This document shows, one piece after another, positions 55,142-64,000 of a DNA stretch of 64,000 bases. The notes under the pieces are model-generated. The model was not told the origin of the DNA. It made no database searches and saw only the letters and a program-made list of their open reading frames with translations. Origin of the DNA: Adiantum capillus-veneris (lineage: Eukaryota; Streptophyta; Polypodiopsida; Polypodiales; Pteridaceae). Location: assembly GCA_014529385.2 (NCBI GenBank), contig CM043951.1:110629469-110693468 (forward strand). Direction: 5' to 3'. Numbering within the stretch: the first letter of the stretch is position 1; each line of letters begins with the position of its first letter. The position numbers were made by a program, and so were the translations under genes.

Positions 55142-55771
55142 ACAGAGCACCAAGGAAAGAATTGGGATTTGGAATTGCCTAGTGCATTATGGGCTTACCG
55201 TACTTCGGTGAAGACAGGTACAGGGTTTACTCCATTTCATTTGGTGTATGGAAAAGAAGCACTATTGCCTGTGGAAGTAGAGTTTCCTACGGTCAAGATG
55301 TTAGAGAAGTTGCTTGGGCCACCTAGTGATGCATTCGAAGAGAGGCTCTTACAGCTACAAGAGGTTCAGCTAGATAGGATGAGTGCATTGGAACATTATG
55401 GGCAGATGCAAGATAGGGCTTTGGCAAAGATAAATGAAAAGGTCAAAAGTAAGGGTATCAAGAAGCATGACTTGGTTTTGCGCTACAACAGTAAGCTGGA
55501 CAACACCTTCCAAAAGAAGTTTCAAATTAAGTGGCAAGGCCCTTTCAAGGTAGTGGAGTGTTTCCCGAATGGTACATATCAGTTGGCTAACCTGGATGGG
55601 TTTCTACATAAGTCAAGGGTAAATGGATTGCGTCTTAAATTGTATCATGCCAGGTTGATGATGGTCGAGCAAGATGAGCTGTATGTGGATCAAGGAGTGT
55701 CGGTGAAGGATGAGGAGACTTGTGACGGTGCGAGTCTCATATCGCTTTTTGCTGCTGCTGATCATGAATGA
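54971..55771 (+). pseudogene. Gy3 integrase distal part and C-terminal domain
   Basis: 266 codons. It repeats the second Asp and Glu blocks from the duplication, then continues with WDLELPSALWAYRTSVKTGT, FHLVYGKEALLPVEVEFPT, ALEHYGQMQDRALAKINEKV, DLVLRYNSKLDNTFQKKFQI, KWQGPFKVVECFPNGTYQLA and LHKSRVNGLRLKLYHARLMM. The end is acidic. KWQGPFKV is the GPY/F-type module. The purine tract AGGGGATGGGCAAA follows at about 55782-55796. Confidence 0.88.
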
Positions 55772-55781
55772 TCTAGCAGGC

Positions 55782-55799
55782 TAGGGGATGGGCAAATTA
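55782..55799 (+). promoter_or_regulatory. Gy3 polypurine tract
   Basis: CTAGGGGATGGGCAAATTA immediately before the 3' LTR; same pattern as Gy1 and Gy2. Confidence 0.75.
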
Positions 55800-56949
55800 T
55801 TTCAGGAGTTTTTTGGATCAAGGGATTGCGCATATGTACATACCCATGCATGGTGCATCGAATAAAGGATTGCCCATTTTCCATAGCCAGGTGGTTACGT
55901 GGGGCCCACATGTGTACAGGTAGGACAACATGTACATAGTGCAGCGATTTTCACTATTACCAGTACCAGTGTGTTTTTTCTACAATAATGAGGAGTTGAT
56001 AGCATGTAAAACTTCTCGAGGAAGCTATCTGCGGGCCGACGACATGAGGTAAGCAGGTGCATCAGATGGCATCTAGTGGCGTCAGGAGGCCGAATGGGGT
56101 CAATACTTGCACGTGGATAAGTACAGACACGACGTGGGTGTTTTCTTGTGCTAATTATGCAGAAAGGTCATCATGAGGACCATATTTTGGGTCCACTTCA
56201 CATGGTGGCGGGATGCATTATTGGAAAAAGTTGAGTGCCAGGTGTGCGGATGATGCAAAAAGGTGACAACTATGCACTGCAAGGTCAATTTTTGGCTTGT
56301 TCGGGGTCCTTTTGAGGTCATCTAAAAGGCCAAGGGTGCCCAACTAATAAAGCTAAGTGTGGGAACTGAAAAAAATGAGAGAAGACCAGAAAAAAAACGT
56401 GGAGAAGAGAGGAGGAACAGCCGCAAGTGTGTTTTTGCTGTTTTTGGAGCATTTTTTGGCCCTAAACTGCTCGTTTGAGGTCGGATTTGAGCACTGAGAC
56501 AATGTAGGGTGGGGTTTTTGGGCCTTCCGGACGCAATGGCGTTGTCCATTTTTCCAAATTCCTCACAGATTTTCTGTTGTTTTTCTTTGTAATCTTCTCC
56601 GGTGAGTGAAGCCTCTGCTTAACTTTGTGGTTGTATCTGGTGTATTTCCTCACTACTGTGTAAACTATTTTCCCCATTGGTGTTGGGCTGAGCTTCATTG
56701 AGTCTAAACAACAGCAATTTGCCTTCTTTGAGCTGAATTGAGAGTGTGTGTGTGTGTGTGAGTGTGTATGTGTGAGTGTTGAGTGGGCAAGTGGGAAATC
56801 TCTCTCTTCTGACTCCGTCTGTGTGTTTCCTGTCTCGGTCAGGCTGGTTGTGTAAGCCGAGTGGTGCCCCATAATGTGTGTGTGTATCATCCCAAGAGTG
56901 TGTGTCGGGTCATTATAGAGGCGTTGTGTGTGTTTCCATCCCGCTCACA
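55800..56949 (+). repeat. Gy3 3' LTR
   Basis: 1150 bp, partner of 34200-35359, ending CCGCTCACA. Followed by GCGTGTCAAAACAACC, which resumes Co2. Confidence 0.92.
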
Positions 56950-56953
56950 GCGT

Positions 56954-57602
56954 GTCAAAACAACCAGCCCAATCTGAGTCCGAAAAAGCATGTAAGTCTG
57001 GCCGCAATGATCCCCCCTTGGGATAAAACAAGCAAAGATTTAAAGTGTCACTAAGGTAGCGGAAAATCCTCTTGACAGCCTGTCAATGCTTAGACCCTGG
57101 GCTATGCATAAATCTGTTGACCTGTGAGACTGCAAACTGAATATCTGGCCTCGTGTTGCATACATAAATGAGGCAGCCAACAGCAGCTAGTGACATCGCC
57201 AGCATCATGTAGACTCAACTTCAAACATGTTTCCATCGGAGTGGAAATAGATTTGAAATCCTCAAGTCCAAACTTACATAGCAATGTCTCTATGTAAGTT
57301 TTCTGACACAAGGCAATACCACCATCACACTGCTTAAACTCTATGCCCAAGTAATGATGCAACATCCCCAAATCTTTCATCTTGAAAGTAGCATTCAAAT
57401 CAGCCTTAGATTCAGCAATGTGTGCCTTATTAGGACCATTGATCATCAAATCATCCACATAAAGACCAATAATGAGAAGTACATTTCCCTCACGCTTGAC
57501 ATACAATGTGCTTTTTGTTGGACTTTTACGAAAGCCTCTTTTGACCAAATGAGTGTCAGCTTCCTCATACCAAGCACGAGGAGATTGCTTCAACCCATAC
57601 AA
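56954..57602 (-). pseudogene. Co2 RT palm/thumb and RNase H start
   Basis: The frame from 57602: MYGLKQSPRAWYEEADTHLV, VLLIIGLYVDDLMINGPNK (YVDD intact), ATFKMKDLGMLHHYLGIEFK, TYIETLLCKFGLEDFKS and STPMETCLKLSLHDAG. After a shift near 57190 it continues to RNase H sequence and ends in AGCFDT at the Gy3 insertion. These are the later RT motifs of copia elements. Confidence 0.88.
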
Positions 57603-58370
57603 AGCCTTCTTACATCTTCACACTTTGTCCTCTTGCCCTTTCTTAACAAAATCGCGAGGTTGCACTACATAGACTTCCTCAAAAAAGTCACCATTCAAGA
57701 AAGTAGTAATAGCATCGGATTGATGTACATCCCAACCAAAATGAGCTGCCAATGCACATAGAAAATGAACATCAGTCATACGGCAAGTGGGAGAAAAAGT
57801 TTCTTCATAATCTATGCCTTTTTGCTACGCATAGCCTTTTGCAACAAGTCAAGCCTTATGGCAATCAACTTCACCATCCGGCTTGCATTTCAACTTGTAA
57901 ACCCACTTTGTACCAATGGCCTTTTTTCCAGGAGGCAAATCACATAAAGTACATGTGTCATTTTCTATAAGTGCATCATATTCTGATTGCATGGTAGCAA
58001 TCCAATTTTTTGAATTTTGTGCTTCATCAAAAGATAGAGGTTCCTCAGCATCATGTAAGCTAGACACAGCCAAAGCATAACAATCTGATGCATAAGAGGC
58101 ATGGAGAGAACCTGAACGAGTACGACTAGACAAAGGTGCATCCAATTTATTGTCACGTAGAGTGTGCACCAGCCATTTTGGCATACCTCTAGCCTACTCA
58201 TTTTCAGCCCTTTCCTCATCTAGTACATCATGTATATCTGCATCAGTAATAGGCTGATCTGTAACATTTTCAAAAACCCTCATATGTTGTACATTTTCCT
58301 CATTGGAATTTACATTTGTACTTTCATCATTGAAAAGAGGCAACAACGTGTCATAAGTTAGCCACAAACT
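57603..58370 (-). pseudogene. Co2 RT N-terminal region
   Basis: 58184-57849 gives RNWVHTL-like MPKWLVHTLRDNKLDAPLSS, then AEEPLSFDEAQNSKNWIATM, QSEYDALIENDTCTLCDLPP, GKKAIGTKWVYKLKCKPDG. Below it, other frames carry FGWDVHQSDAITTFLNGDFF and EEVYVVQPRDF. These are the linker and first RT blocks of copia. Stops and frameshifts occur at about 57848 and 57610. Above about 58370 no further copia sequence is recognisable. Confidence 0.82.
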
Positions 58371-60720
58371 TGTCAGAAGAAGTCAAGCCATAGAGGAGCC
58401 AATATAGCACACTATTTAGACTAGCCTAGAGCCACATAGTCTGAACAAGTTATAGTATTTTTTTAAAAAGCAAAGAAAGGCTAATTGAGGGTCCAACATT
58501 TGACTAGCAAAGAAAAACTTTATACTTGTAACCCTTAGGTTGTGTCAGACAACTGACCAAGTAGTTGTTACCAAACCTCCAGTACTAAATGTTTTAGCAT
58601 GCATATTTGATGTGTCCCAACCCAACATGGAAAGAAAGTAATAATTAGAGCATCTATTATGCAAACCATTAGGAGCAATTACTATCAAAAATTACTATTC
58701 ATAACAAGACCAATATAACAAACCAATCCTAGCTAAAATCCAAAATACAACTTTGAGTAGTGGTGGCCAAGTCCCTTAGACATAGCCCACACATGCAAAG
58801 CTACCTATATGGTAAGTAGTTGTTAATCATTGTGAGTTTCAAGCAGCCAAGTATGCTACTAGATAGTAACACCCATTGGAAATTTTTTGATGGCTTTACA
58901 CCTATGATAAGAGGTTTGGTTGCGTGTTAGGTTTGTGCTAGAGATTAGAGACTCCATTGTGTGTCACCAAAGAGATAAAGAAAATGGGTTACTATCGGAG
59001 CTTGCCCTGCATGAATATGACCATATGTGAAGTAGGATAGCAAATACGAGGCTAGTCTCCTAGAATAAACAAGGAGTGTACGGTTCAAGGTTCCCCCCAT
59101 ATCATGTCAGACCACAACCAAAATCATCCTTGACCTAATTTCATCTTTATTAATTGTAAATTGTTCAGATGCAGGAGTGATGGTATCAATATGGGCTACA
59201 TTTTCCTAGAGATAAGTAAACATATGATATGTAATGTGCATGTATTATGATGATTTTGTATTGCCTCAGATGAAAACATCCCAACCATCCTATGCTACCT
59301 AGCAAATAAATTATCTAAGCAGTAGATACTTGGCTATACCTGCACTGTGTGAATATGGAGTACTTATGTTAGTTTAATCTTCAAATGAGTAGTATGATGG
59401 TAGTATGTAGTAGGTGTGTCATGTCTATGTGCTTGGTGTGTCAAAAAATGCAAATCAAATCATGTGTTATCATATATTCAAACCATTAATATGCCACCCA
59501 CCCATGCAAACAAAATATGTCAAAAACCTTTCTAAGCGGTGTTATCTTGACCATTCCAAAGAAGGTTTAGATTGTGTTGTCCACAATAGCATAGTTACAT
59601 ATAAAATTGAAAGGGTCATGCATCCTAGTAGGCTCAAAAACATGCATGTGAAGGGGAGGAAGCCATTACAAAGGTAAAGAGGTTGAAAGGCAATGGATGT
59701 CCATCCGCAGAAGTTGCACCACTAGAGAGGATGCTTGTGTATGTTGTTGAATAGAGTCGTCTACTTGTGATTCTACAATCCATTGTGGGAGTTTTAAAAA
59801 GGCAGTGATAACACAGAGAGGATGTGTTGGTGGATAGGTCGAGTAAACTGTGTGTAAAGTACATCAGCTATTATGCAAGTATATGAAGAACATGATCCGA
59901 TAAGCATGTGTCATGGTGATGAGAACTACACAATTGTGGGGATAGGGTGATGAGTAAGCATCCACAGCAGCTGTGTGTGTAAGCAGTGTGGGTGAATATG
60001 GGTGTTGTGGAGTGCCAAGGGTCTGGAGCATATTCAGTGTAATCGGGTCTTTAAGCTTATGTAGGATAGTGCATGTATAAGCCTACCACCACTGCCAGCT
60101 TCCCATTTGAGTCACCTTAATGATTTCCCATATGAGTATCATCAAACCATGTGATATTAATTAAATCACCACGTTGGAACTTCATGTGTTCAACAAAGCA
60201 TTGTTTTCAAGAGAGTGTATAGTGATTCACATGTGATATGAGTGATGCAAGAGTTCTAGCATAGTGCAAAGGATAATACATTAGTTGATTATGAGAGAGG
60301 TATTTACCCAAAAAAAACAATAGCATTATGTTTGTGCCAAGCCATTGATCGATGAGGAAATCGTCACTAGCAAAAATCGAATATCCCCATAAGTTAAAGT
60401 CGGGCGATTATTCCGTATATGCGGCTAAGTGTGTGCTACTGTACCAGTGTAGTACGATCGTTTTTCCCCAACAAAAAGAAAGCAATCCAAACAATTATAA
60501 AAGAGAAAAAGGGGAAATTTGATACAATTCAAATAGGGGTTAGAGTTATAGGTGAATCCAAAGGTGGTACACCAAGTCCATAGTAGGCCCTGCCTTTTTC
60601 CTCCATCATTCTTTTACTGCAATCAAGAGGATGGTGTCCATGTGTTGCATGTCATGGGGAGTGACGCCTTTCAATGTGTGAGAGGATCCATTCTATAGTA
60701 CAACAGAGAAATCAATAAAC
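58371..60720. other. Unassigned intergenic DNA
   Basis: 2.3 kb with no recognisable gene or element. A plus-strand frame at 59414-59677 (KRCYLDHSKEGLDCVVHNSI, then RVMHPSRLKN, ending before a GTAAAG) has a faintly exon-like look, but I know no match. I see no LTR boundary. Confidence 0.5.
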
Positions 60721-60726
60721 AAAGCA

Positions 60727-60735
60727 TGTGTGTGT

Positions 60736-60778
<43 letters not shown>
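60727..60778 (+). repeat. (TG)n followed by G29
   Basis: About 12 TG units grading directly into about 29 uninterrupted G. Confidence 0.9.
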
Positions 60779-60781
<3 letters not shown>

Positions 60782-60896
60782 CCCCAACCCTGGGGATGGG
60801 TACACTAGGTGGGGGAGAGGCCACCAAATGGACCCATCCCCCAACAATAGTTTTGATAAGTGTTCTTTATCAAATTGTAATCCTGGGAGTGTATTT

Positions 60897-61064
60897 TGTC
60901 TTAGAAAATGGACAATAGAGAGCAAGAGTTTCTCTTATGGAACCCCATTTTATAGAACATGTCGACAAGGTTTAGCATATTGTCTTAGAAAATGGACAAT
61001 AGAGAGCAAGAGTTTCTCTTATGGAACCCCATTTTTATAGAACATGTCGACAAGGTTTAGCATA
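60897..61064 (+). repeat. 84-bp tandem duplication
   Basis: 60897-60980 repeats at 60981-61064 almost exactly (TGTCTTAGAAAATGGACAAT ... GTCGACAAGGTTTAGCATAT); the second copy has one extra T. Confidence 0.92.
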
Positions 61065-61259
61065 TCAATATATGCCTAGGAGAGATGGGAGGCATTGTAT
61101 ATAAGAGGCATTGATTGTGAGATAATTCCTCTTGAGGCCATTTTCCATGGTCGATTACTCTTCGCATGAATAAAATCAATGCTAGGGTAGGGTAATATGT
61201 CCTTCCTCCACAAAGTTTATGTTTGAAAATCACCTATGAAAGGATGTTGGATAGGGAGA

Positions 61260-62262
61260 AAGGTAAATACGCCTGACACACAACCACCACACCTCTCTAT
61301 AGCCCAGGATAATCATTGCACCCCAATCCACTGGCGTTCACCTTCAAAACTCGACAATCTCACAAGCAAACCACCGTTTTCCCACAACCATACACGCACA
61401 CACACACGATGCTACAACCAACCATCCTATACAATCTAATTCAAATTCTTCACCACATACACAACCTCTCTCTATCTCCCTTTGCACAACAGAACATCCG
61501 AGGGGCATAGCTGTCGACACACGCCCAGAACACGCACACACACAAGCAGAGAAGAGAACGGGGAAGGGGAAAACCGACACAAAACTGCACAGTAATGATG
61601 GCTTCACTTTGCAAAACACCATATACAAAATAGCTTCAAGTCGACACACCCTCAATGAGCACAAAACAACAAATTTGCAGCCCTTTAGCTCCGCACACCG
61701 GCATGGCTCAACAGCCTCTGATCCCCAAGCTTTCCATGGCTCCAACGGCCATCCTGCAAAAACAATGGCTCCATCCCCAAATCAACAAAAAGCACAATGG
61801 GACAAAAAAACAAAAAAATGTTGTTATTTTTCTTATGCAAGCAACTGGATCCTCCTTTAGCAGCTTTTGATATATCACCCAATGGATTTAGCAAGTCTTG
61901 CATGTGAATGACTCATCTTGAGTTTTCCACTTCTCTCTCTCATATTCTGCATGGAAACTGCCCCTTGGGCCCCCGACAATCCCTTGATCCTTATCCACAC
62001 AAGAACAACCCTTGGGGGCAACGACAACATCGTCATTGCCCCCCAAGATGCTTTTCAAAAGAGGTTTTTTCCCATCGGCGCAGGAACATGATCTCTTTGG
62101 AGCTCTTCTTGGCCTATAAACCACATCATCCATACACATCAGTTGTTACCTGTCTGCACAAGATCTTTGGTAGCTACTCCAGCTCTTTGCCATTAACATG
62201 CTAGCCTATACATACCTACTTGTGCCATCTTCTATGATCGACCAACTTTGGTTGCACCATCA
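61260..62262 (-). repeat. LTR-like sequence of the Gy1 family
   Basis: The upper end (minus strand GGGGTGGGCAATGATGGTGC near 62270-62250, preceded by the inverted pair TGAACATATATGTTCA) matches the Gy1 purine-tract/LTR junction at about 625-600. The lower part shares ordered blocks with 12310-12760 beside Gy1 Gag. This fits a solo LTR or a truncated element about 1 kb long. The short frames here are not coding. Confidence 0.5.
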
Positions 62263-62432
62263 TTGCCCACCCCTAGTTGAACATATATGTTCAACCACAC
62301 AACAGGTTTATTCTTGTTATTTTTGCATGTATATCACTGTATCTTATCATCCGAATGTTTAATTGATTTCAATATTATAACATCTAATATTTTTGTGATT
62401 GTATGCATGTATATGAGACTTGTGAGCTTATT

Positions 62433-62849
62433 ATAATGCTAATGCTTGCTCCCAAAACATCAAGGAAGCTAGTTCTAGTTGCCCATCCACTGGTGGTGCA
62501 ACATCAAACAATGGAGTTTCCAATAAAGGTAAGTGCAAGGCTGGTGGTAAGTTGTTAGGGCTTGAGTGAGAATTTTTAGAGAATGTTAGATCATTTACAG
62601 ATTGGCATTGCAAGCTATGTAACAAAGAAAAATCAAGAGATGCACCTCATATTAAGGAGCACTTCCTTGGGTTGGGGAATGGAACAAGTAATTGGGCAAA
62701 TGAAGGTAGATGTAATGGCATAGGCCATGAGAATGCCACAAAATTCTTGAGAGAGTTATTAGGTGGTGTAGCCAATGCCAATAGGCTTCCATGTACTCAA
62801 TATCGTGGAAACCTATGCTCAATTTGTCATTATTTTACGATCGGATAAT
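62433..62849 (+). pseudogene. BED-type zinc-finger protein fragment
   Basis: The plus-strand frame ANACSQNIKEASSSCPSTGG, ATSNNGVSNKGKCKAGGKLL runs to an in-frame TGA (62568). It then continues SFTDWHCKLCNKEKSRDAPH, IKEHFLGLGNGTSNWANEGR, ENATKFLRELLGGVANANRL to a stop at 62847. Trp-x-Cys-x2-Cys-x9-His-x3-His is the BED finger pattern used by hAT transposases and derived plant proteins. No dimerisation or RNase H-like transposase core follows. It is probably an hAT remnant or the first exon of a decayed gene. Confidence 0.5.
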
Positions 62850-63125
62850 CGTTATAATTTTCTTGCTTCAACATGATTAAATGTGTCGCTTTTTACAAGA
62901 TTTTTGTACAACATGACCTTGTCTACATTAGTAGTTCACTACGTGGGTTTAAAAAATTCCCAACAATGGCGATCTAATCTCACCAACTTTCACGGGCAGT
63001 GTTGTACAATAATTAGTGCCACCTGGCTCATGGTCCATCGTTGCTAGGTACCTATATTAATACATTAATGCCATATGCATGGTGCACTCGCGGGGTCTCT
63101 CTAACGTTCTATACCTGCACCTAAT

Positions 63126-63195
<70 letters not shown>

Positions 63196-63523
63196 AGAGT
63201 ATCTGAGGCGATGTTCATCACGTTCCTTGGTTGAGGTATGAGCACAGAAGCCAATTTTTGGCTCGCATACACACACATGCACAAATAACTTGACATACAC
63301 AACAATAGCAACTCTTGGTGTAGCAAGGAGCGAACCAATCTAGAGCCAGCACACTTTCAATCACATGGCAATGGTGCAAGGGAATATTCATGTCATTTTC
63401 ATTGTAGCAATTGATTTTTCACTTTCATAGAATAATATATAGTTAATTTTATCATTAAAATTGGCCTCCTTTGCATTCTCATTATACACAGGCAAGCTTG
63501 TTAGGAATACTTTGAACAAGATG
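62850..63523. other. Non-coding, with (CA)n microsatellite
   Basis: No gene seen. (CA)n of about 30 units at 63129-63187. Confidence 0.75.
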
Positions 63524-63750
63524 TGTTACCATATACATGTGGTAGTGATGTGTGTGAACACACTAGGACCGCCGGGGCATTTTTTCCCTCTTTAGGAGGT
63601 TTTTTCCCTTGTGCATTGTATCTACGCCCATCACTCTAGGGCTATCTATCTTTCCATTGCACACTAAGTAACACACTCTCTATTGTGTGCCTTGAGCTTC
63701 CTTCATCTTCTCCAAGCTGTGTGTGTTTCTCTGCAACCCTAATTCCAACA
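63524..63750 (+). repeat. Co3 5' LTR
   Basis: Aligns end to end with the reverse complement of 33432-33660, including TGTGGTAGTGATGTGT, TTTAGGAGGTTTTTTCCC and CTTGAGCTTCCTTCATCTTC. Confidence 0.88.
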
Positions 63751-63751
63751 A

Positions 63752-63768
63752 TTGGTATCAAAGCAGGT
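63752..63768 (+). promoter_or_regulatory. Co3 primer-binding site
   Basis: TTGGTATCAAAGCAGG starts two bases after the LTR; initiator tRNA-Met complement as in Co1. Confidence 0.85.
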
Positions 63769-64000
63769 TGCGTCCTCCCGGGCTTAGTCGCCAGCTGCTC
63801 CAGCACACGCCTGCTCACTTTCTTCGATTACAGTGAGGTTTGGTGAGCATTCACAGGTCGACAATACTTCGTGAAAGCTCGTAGAGCTTAGTCTACTCAA
63901 TTTCTGCTTCGGGCTCATTTCGGCCTCCATTTCCACTAGGCAAGTCTGCACAGGCAATTTTGTCAATTTGTGCAGAATTTCTATCAGTGTCGTTTTCTGC

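Larger units (their letters stand above)
34200..56949 (+). mobile_element. Gy3: Tat-type Ty3/gypsy, complete but interrupted
   Basis: LTRs 34200-35359 (1160 bp) and 55800-56949 (1150 bp) are about 97 percent identical over the stretch compared. Flanks GCGT (34196-34199) and GCGT (56950-56953) are the target duplication, inside Co2 RNase H. Primer-binding site TGGCGCCCCCACGG and purine tract AGGGGATGGGCAAA are in place. Gag (36403), protease (37890), RT (38600 then 52774), dual RNase H and integrase (53767-55771) follow in gypsy order. Without the 13.8-kb Og2 insertion and its 330-bp host repeat the element would be about 8.9 kb. Frameshifts and a 187-bp duplication disable it. Confidence 0.92.
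33432..58370 (-). mobile_element. Co2: Ty1/copia fragment split by Gy3
   Basis: On the minus strand, RT (about 58184-57102) and the start of RNase H (to 56954) are followed, after removal of Gy3, by the rest of RNase H (34199-33738), a purine tract and the 3' LTR (33660-33432). The RNase H frame runs exactly across the Gy3 insertion point. Everything 5' of RT (integrase, protease, Gag, 5' LTR) is missing; recognisable similarity ends near 58370. Its LTR is the same family as Co3 at 63524. Confidence 0.85.
63524..64000 (+). mobile_element. Co3: 5' end of a Ty1/copia element running off the window
   Basis: A 227-bp LTR (63524-63750, TGTTACCATATACATG to CCTAATTCCAACA) is followed by a tRNA-Met-type primer-binding site and 230 bp of leader. 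It is the same family as the Co2 LTR but in opposite orientation. The coding part is beyond the window. The flank before the LTR is AAGATG. Confidence 0.85.

Noticed and set aside
59414-59677. Possible host-gene exon
   Set aside because: One 87-codon frame ending near a donor-like GTAAAG, with no recognisable domain and no partner exon. Kept only as a remark.
1-64000. tRNA, rRNA or other structured RNA genes
   Set aside because: No tRNA A/B-box pair with a cloverleaf and no rRNA segment were recognised. The tRNA-like matches are primer-binding sites.

Overview
The window looks like heterochromatic or intergenic DNA of a land plant with a large, repeat-rich genome. It is dominated by Ty3/gypsy and Ty1/copia LTR retrotransposons inserted into one another, with long microsatellites and long poly-G/poly-C tracts. 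I recognise no ordinary single-copy host gene, rRNA or tRNA gene. The lineage cannot be fixed from repeats alone; a fern or other plant with a bloated genome is a guess.

Layout. 1-12.86 kb: Gy1, a decayed minus-strand gypsy element with two RNase H-like domains (a Tat-type feature). It carries a 5.3-kb terminal-inverted-repeat insertion (2595-7889) and an 850-bp inverted duplication of its reverse transcriptase region (8606-10452). 12.86-21.3 kb: Og1, a minus-strand relic with Ogre/Tat-like Gag, split by Co1 (14117-19841), a copia element with 192-bp LTRs and a perfect 5-bp target duplication. 21.83-33.43 kb: an old tandem array in which a 24-bp palindrome recurs about every 285 bp. It is split by Gy2 (gypsy, plus strand, 22413-33097), which landed in the centre of one palindrome, and is cut off by Co2 at 33432. 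33.43-58.37 kb: Co2, a minus-strand copia split by Gy3 (gypsy, plus, 34200-56949, with LTRs and target duplication). Gy3 is itself split by Og2 (minus, 38946-52773). 58.4-64 kb: unassigned DNA, an LTR-like sequence related to Gy1, a BED zinc-finger fragment, and the 5' LTR of another copia (Co3) that runs off the end.

Og2 is the most unusual part. It has lost RT, RNase H and the integrase core, yet keeps an open frame joining Gag-protease to the integrase C-terminal domain. This is followed in the same frame by a second, degenerate retropepsin-like domain with repeated (K/R)QIWIPK-like motifs. Next comes a five-copy array of the same 24-bp perfect palindrome (spacing 283, 135, 284, 284 bp), and only about 170 bp later a 1,091-codon accessory frame with a long coiled coil. 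The five palindromes are identical although the spacers between them have diverged. Og2 also ends abnormally: 330 bp of its Gy3 host are repeated just before its second LTR, as if a full element and a solo LTR at the same site had been joined.

All elements look defective: nonsense codons, frameshifts, missing catalytic residues and short tandem duplications. Calls rest on reading motifs, LTR pairs and target-site duplications by eye; no database search was run.
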